From JAJYLM01 sp964547905 (GTDB taxonomy: Bacteria > JAMCPX01), in contig CAZJPN010000090.1 in NCBI GenBank assembly GCA_964547905.1, forward strand, positions 1 to 53,818: a stretch of 53,818 bases of DNA, given 5' to 3'. The notes under the pieces were generated by a model. It saw only the letters and a list, made by a program, of their open reading frames with translations. It did no database searches and was not told where the DNA came from. A program made the position numbers and the translations under genes. Numbering within the stretch: the stretch's first letter is position 1; every line of letters starts with the position of its first letter. Below are positions 51,325 through 53,818 of this stretch, one piece after another.

Positions 51325-52386
51325 ATGAAGATCAATATAGGTAACATTCTTGAGAAATTGCGCAGTAATGTGCAGGAATACATTGCAATAATAGAAAAGA
51401 CAGCGGCAGAGCTTAACACAGAGGTCTACCTCGTAGGTGGCCCTCTGAGAGATTTACTGTTAAATAGGGATACTATCGATATCGATATAGTGGTAAAGGA
51501 TGATGGAATAGAATTTGCAACGCTTCTCGTCAATAAAACAGGCGGCACCCTAACCCTTTATAAAGAAAGATTGACCGCATCTATTTCTCTGCAGGATGAT
51601 TCGCACATTGATATAGCTACAATGAGGACGGAAACATATGATCGCCCCGGGGCGCTTCCGCGCGTCCAGCCGACATCTGATATTGTCAGAGATCTATCGA
51701 GGAGGGATTTTACGATCAATGCAATGGCAATAAGACTCAATAAAAGCAACGAGGAAGAAATAGTAGATCCTTTCGAAGGTTATGCAGACCTTAAATCATC
51801 CATCATAAGGATCCTATATTCAAAAAGCTTCGTTGATGATCCAACCCGCATATACAGGGCGATAAGATTCGAAACGAGGTTTGGGTTTAAAATAGAGGAT
51901 CAAACTCTTAAAGCCATGAAAACCGCATTATCCAACAACGCATTGAAAACTATCAGCGGACAGAGATGTATAAAAGAGATAAATCTGTACTTGGCAGAAA
52001 AAAATCCCTTCCCTGTAATCGAGAGGGCTTATGAGCTCGGGGTCATGTCGAATGTTATTTCCGATCGCAAGGCACTCGAGGAAATCAAAGACATATTTGA
52101 CAGGATAGAGAAAGAAGGTAAATTGGATCAGGGGAACAAAAGATTGCTCATGCTGACGGCATTGTTCATACATCATACGCCGAATGAGATCACGAATCTG
52201 TCCAGCTATTTCGGTATGACGAAAAAGCAACGCAGCACTATCATAGACACAAAACTGCTCATGAATCTGCTTAAGGAGAGTCCGTCCAGGCTCGACAGCA
52301 TAATAAAACGCTATGGCGATCATGCAAGGATGCTCGCCTATTTGATTACCAACAATAAATCACTGCTGCCATACATACACGCATAA
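51325..52386 (+). CDS. cca: CCA tRNA nucleotidyltransferase (class II, PcnB family)
   Basis: A 353-residue nucleotidyltransferase. The catalytic head has LVGGPLRDLLL (37-45) and IDIDIVVKDD with metal ligands D52 and D54. The CCA/poly(A) signatures RRDFTINAMAI and DPTRIYRAIRFETRFGFKIE follow. The gene is shorter than E. coli Cca and lacks an HD domain. tRNA-Leu(CAG) has no encoded CCA, consistent with need for this enzyme. No ribosome site is visible upstream of the ATG, which lies 3 nt after the element's right repeat. Without the element it would start about 9 nt after tRNA-Leu and could have been read from the tRNA promoter; GTG at 51370 is an alternative start. It overlaps the transpeptidase gene by 1 nt. 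Confidence 0.9.
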   Translation: MKINIGNILEKLRSNVQEYIAIIEKTAAELNTEVYLVGGPLRDLLLNRDTIDIDIVVKDDGIEFATLLVNKTGGTLTLYKERLTASISLQDDSHIDIATMRTETYDRPGALPRVQPTSDIVRDLSRRDFTINAMAIRLNKSNEEEIVDPFEGYADLKSSIIRILYSKSFVDDPTRIYRAIRFETRFGFKIEDQTLKAMKTALSNNALKTISGQRCIKEINLYLAEKNPFPVIERAYELGVMSNVISDRKALEEIKDIFDRIEKEGKLDQGNKRLLMLTALFIHHTPNEITNLSSYFGMTKKQRSTIIDTKLLMNLLKESPSRLDSIIKRYGDHARMLAYLITNNKSLLPYIHA

Positions 52387-53597
52387 TGAACTGGCGTTCC
52401 TATCAGAAAAATCATCTAAAAGCTCTGAAAAAAGGGGGCAGGCACAGTTATATTCCATACATGATTATCTCTATATTCGTTGTCATAGGCATAATCTTTT
52501 ATATTACAATAAGGAATTATCCCCATACCAAGCCTCGAGTACGGATAATACAAAACAAAACTGCGGCTTCTATAACATCCTCCGTATCAATGCATCTGGG
52601 GCCCAGGCAGACACATACAGAGATAAGCAACGCTATAACAGTCAACCTCCCTCACAACGATGTAGCAAGATGGATAAACCATATCATGGACATATACAGG
52701 ATAAGGTACGGAGCTGTTGTTGTAATTGATGTAAAAACGTGTGCACCCATTGCTGTCGTAAGCAGGGGTGTGGATTTCTCTGCGTTTAAAGCATACCCGG
52801 CAGCCTCATTAATAAAACTCGTTACCGCATCCGCGGCAATCGAGCTTCACCATATATCTCCTTACGCCCTTTTTTACTATGACTCGCGCAATGCGTCTCA
52901 AAGCATAAGGGCGCTGACAAATGGTTACGATGATGGAAGGCATAGAATAACATTCTCAATGGCACTTGCAAAATCAAACAATCCGGTTTTTGGCAAGCTT
53001 GCCCTTTATAAAATCGGTAACAATAATTTTAAGACATATCTTAACAGATTTTATTTTAATAAACCCCTTGGTCCCTCCTTTATACAGCAGAGCAGGGCAA
53101 TCGTTGATGACAACAATGTGGACATTGCCCAGACAGGGGCCGGGCTCAACCCTGATACAACATTGAGTCCGTTTCATGCCGCACTCATAGCCCAGGCAAT
53201 TGGCAATAACGGGAGGATGTGCGTACCGTATGAAGGTTTCGGCAACTCTCAACAGGAAACGAAACAGATCATAAGCCTTGAAACAGCACGAGAGCTCATA
53301 GATATGATGAGGCTTACCGTAACGAAAGGTACTTCAAGAGGGGCTTTCTTTAACAGGCGAGGAAGATACATTCTTGCAAATATAAGCGTGGCAGGCAAAA
53401 CAGGTTCTATACATGGAGATGATCCTGAGGGGGATTATGAGTGGTTTGTCGGCATTGCCCCTGTAAAAAATCCTCAGGTCGCCGTAGCAGCACTTGTTGT
53501 TAACGGCAACAAGTGGACGATCAAAGGTTCTTATTTGGGGGCGCAGGCGTTCTTTGCATATTTTTTTCCTGATGCAGCAAGAAAGCTCCTCCATTAG
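52386..53597 (+). CDS. Short penicillin-binding transpeptidase
   Basis: A 403-residue protein with one N-terminal membrane helix (about 24-42) and a periplasmic transpeptidase domain. It has the catalytic S141-x-x-K144 in PAASLIKLVTAS, S197-N-N in AKSNNPVFG, and K338-T-G in VAGKTGSIHG. It lacks the non-catalytic pedestal domain of FtsI or MrdA, so it may be a minor cell-wall enzyme. It could also be a D,D-carboxypeptidase- or beta-lactam-sensor-like protein, but the SxxK/SxN/KTG set is the transpeptidase one. It is cotranscribed with cca (1-nt overlap). Confidence 0.85.
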   Translation: MNWRSYQKNHLKALKKGGRHSYIPYMIISIFVVIGIIFYITIRNYPHTKPRVRIIQNKTAASITSSVSMHLGPRQTHTEISNAITVNLPHNDVARWINHIMDIYRIRYGAVVVIDVKTCAPIAVVSRGVDFSAFKAYPAASLIKLVTASAAIELHHISPYALFYYDSRNASQSIRALTNGYDDGRHRITFSMALAKSNNPVFGKLALYKIGNNNFKTYLNRFYFNKPLGPSFIQQSRAIVDDNNVDIAQTGAGLNPDTTLSPFHAALIAQAIGNNGRMCVPYEGFGNSQQETKQIISLETARELIDMMRLTVTKGTSRGAFFNRRGRYILANISVAGKTGSIHGDDPEGDYEWFVGIAPVKNPQVAVAALVVNGNKWTIKGSYLGAQAFFAYFFPDAARKLLH

Positions 53598-53684
53598 GTA
53601 CCGGTATTGGATCGTTAAACTCTTTTAATGTATTTTTTTGGGTAAAGGTAAGTACTTGTTAACGCATAAGATGCATTAAACTTC

Positions 53685-53712
53685 TTGACATTGCTTTTAG
53701 CATACTTATAAT
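53685..53712 (+). promoter_or_regulatory. Strong promoter at the window end
   Basis: TTGACA (53685-53690), 16-bp spacer and TATAAT (53707-53712), both exact matches. Transcription should start about 53719, the first base of the next ATG. Confidence 0.75.
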
Positions 53713-53718
53713 GTTCGT

Positions 53719-53818
53719 ATGATTACGGACCCTCCCAAAGAAACGATAGAAGCTGTAGGAGAAAAAACTGCTGAAAGCCTGAAAAACTGGCTTAATACAG
53801 AATTTAACCAATTAGCCG
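53719..53818 (+). CDS. Start of an unidentified gene, apparently leaderless (partial)
   Basis: Reads MITDPPKETIEAVGEKTA..., 33 codons up to the window edge. The ATG falls exactly at the predicted transcription start, and no ribosome site lies upstream. The fragment is too short to name. Confidence 0.5.
   Translation, partial: MITDPPKETIEAVGEKTAESLKNWLNTEFNQLA

Overview
The window looks like a chromosomal segment of an anaerobic, medium-GC bacterium of Desulfobacterota (deltaproteobacterial) type. This is inferred from gene content: 2-hydroxyacyl-CoA dehydratase-type activases, a fused indolepyruvate:ferredoxin oxidoreductase, a 4-hydroxybutyryl-CoA dehydratase-family protein, several NtrC-type regulators with a recognisable sigma-54 promoter, and an HgcAB-like corrinoid/ferredoxin fusion. 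No ribosomal RNA or other decisive phylogenetic marker is present, so the lineage is a suggestion only.

Layout. Bases 1-7300 (minus strand) hold nadB and a TetR-controlled operon with a giant double-domain ATPase activase and its HgdB-like partner; a perfect 24-bp palindrome sits just upstream of tetR. Bases 7600-9600 (plus) hold a visibly GC-richer two-gene unit: a SAM methyltransferase (CpaM type) overlapping a membrane HgcA-HgcB-like fusion. Bases 9700-12450 hold twin beta-propeller lipoproteins. Bases 12700-20400 (plus) hold typA, a PhoB/PhoR-like pair, and an aminotransferase-hom-thrC operon. Bases 20650-27800 (minus) hold paaK and fused iorAB, aroF, a phosphoesterase, a pentapeptide-repeat protein and two PilZ proteins.

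Bases 27850-43550 (minus) read as an acetate/short-chain acyl-CoA island. It has a CoA-transferase/GNAT fusion, a CbrB-like regulator, a CbrA-like SLC5 sensor kinase and a tiny membrane protein in front of it. A porin, acetyl-CoA synthetase and acetate transporter follow, then a second NtrC-type two-component system and a 4-hydroxybutyryl-CoA dehydratase homologue. The transporter-synthetase-porin unit has a near-consensus sigma-54 promoter and, 75-120 bp upstream, five GTAAC-like boxes spaced exactly 10 bp apart, a candidate enhancer for one of the two NtrC-type regulators.

Bases 44488-51321 hold tRNA-Leu(CAG) and a 6.7-kb integrated element bounded by 40-bp perfect direct repeats of the tRNA 3' end. 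The element carries hicBA, a secreted protein with about 16 W-x-x-A-G-F repeats, an excisionase-like HTH protein, a RepA-like ATPase, a TubC_N-like protein, another HTH protein and a tyrosine integrase. It separates tRNA-Leu from the CCA-adding enzyme gene, whose start codon now lies 3 nt after the right-hand repeat. A short transpeptidase and the start of an apparently leaderless gene end the window.

Three kinds of dispersed non-coding repeat are visible: a 92-bp repeat downstream of both nadB and thrC, a double-hairpin repeat at 41908, and a GC-rich AATCC...GGATT multi-hairpin type at 34381. A copy resembling the last lies inside the iorAB coding sequence, where it encodes the linker between the two fused subunits.
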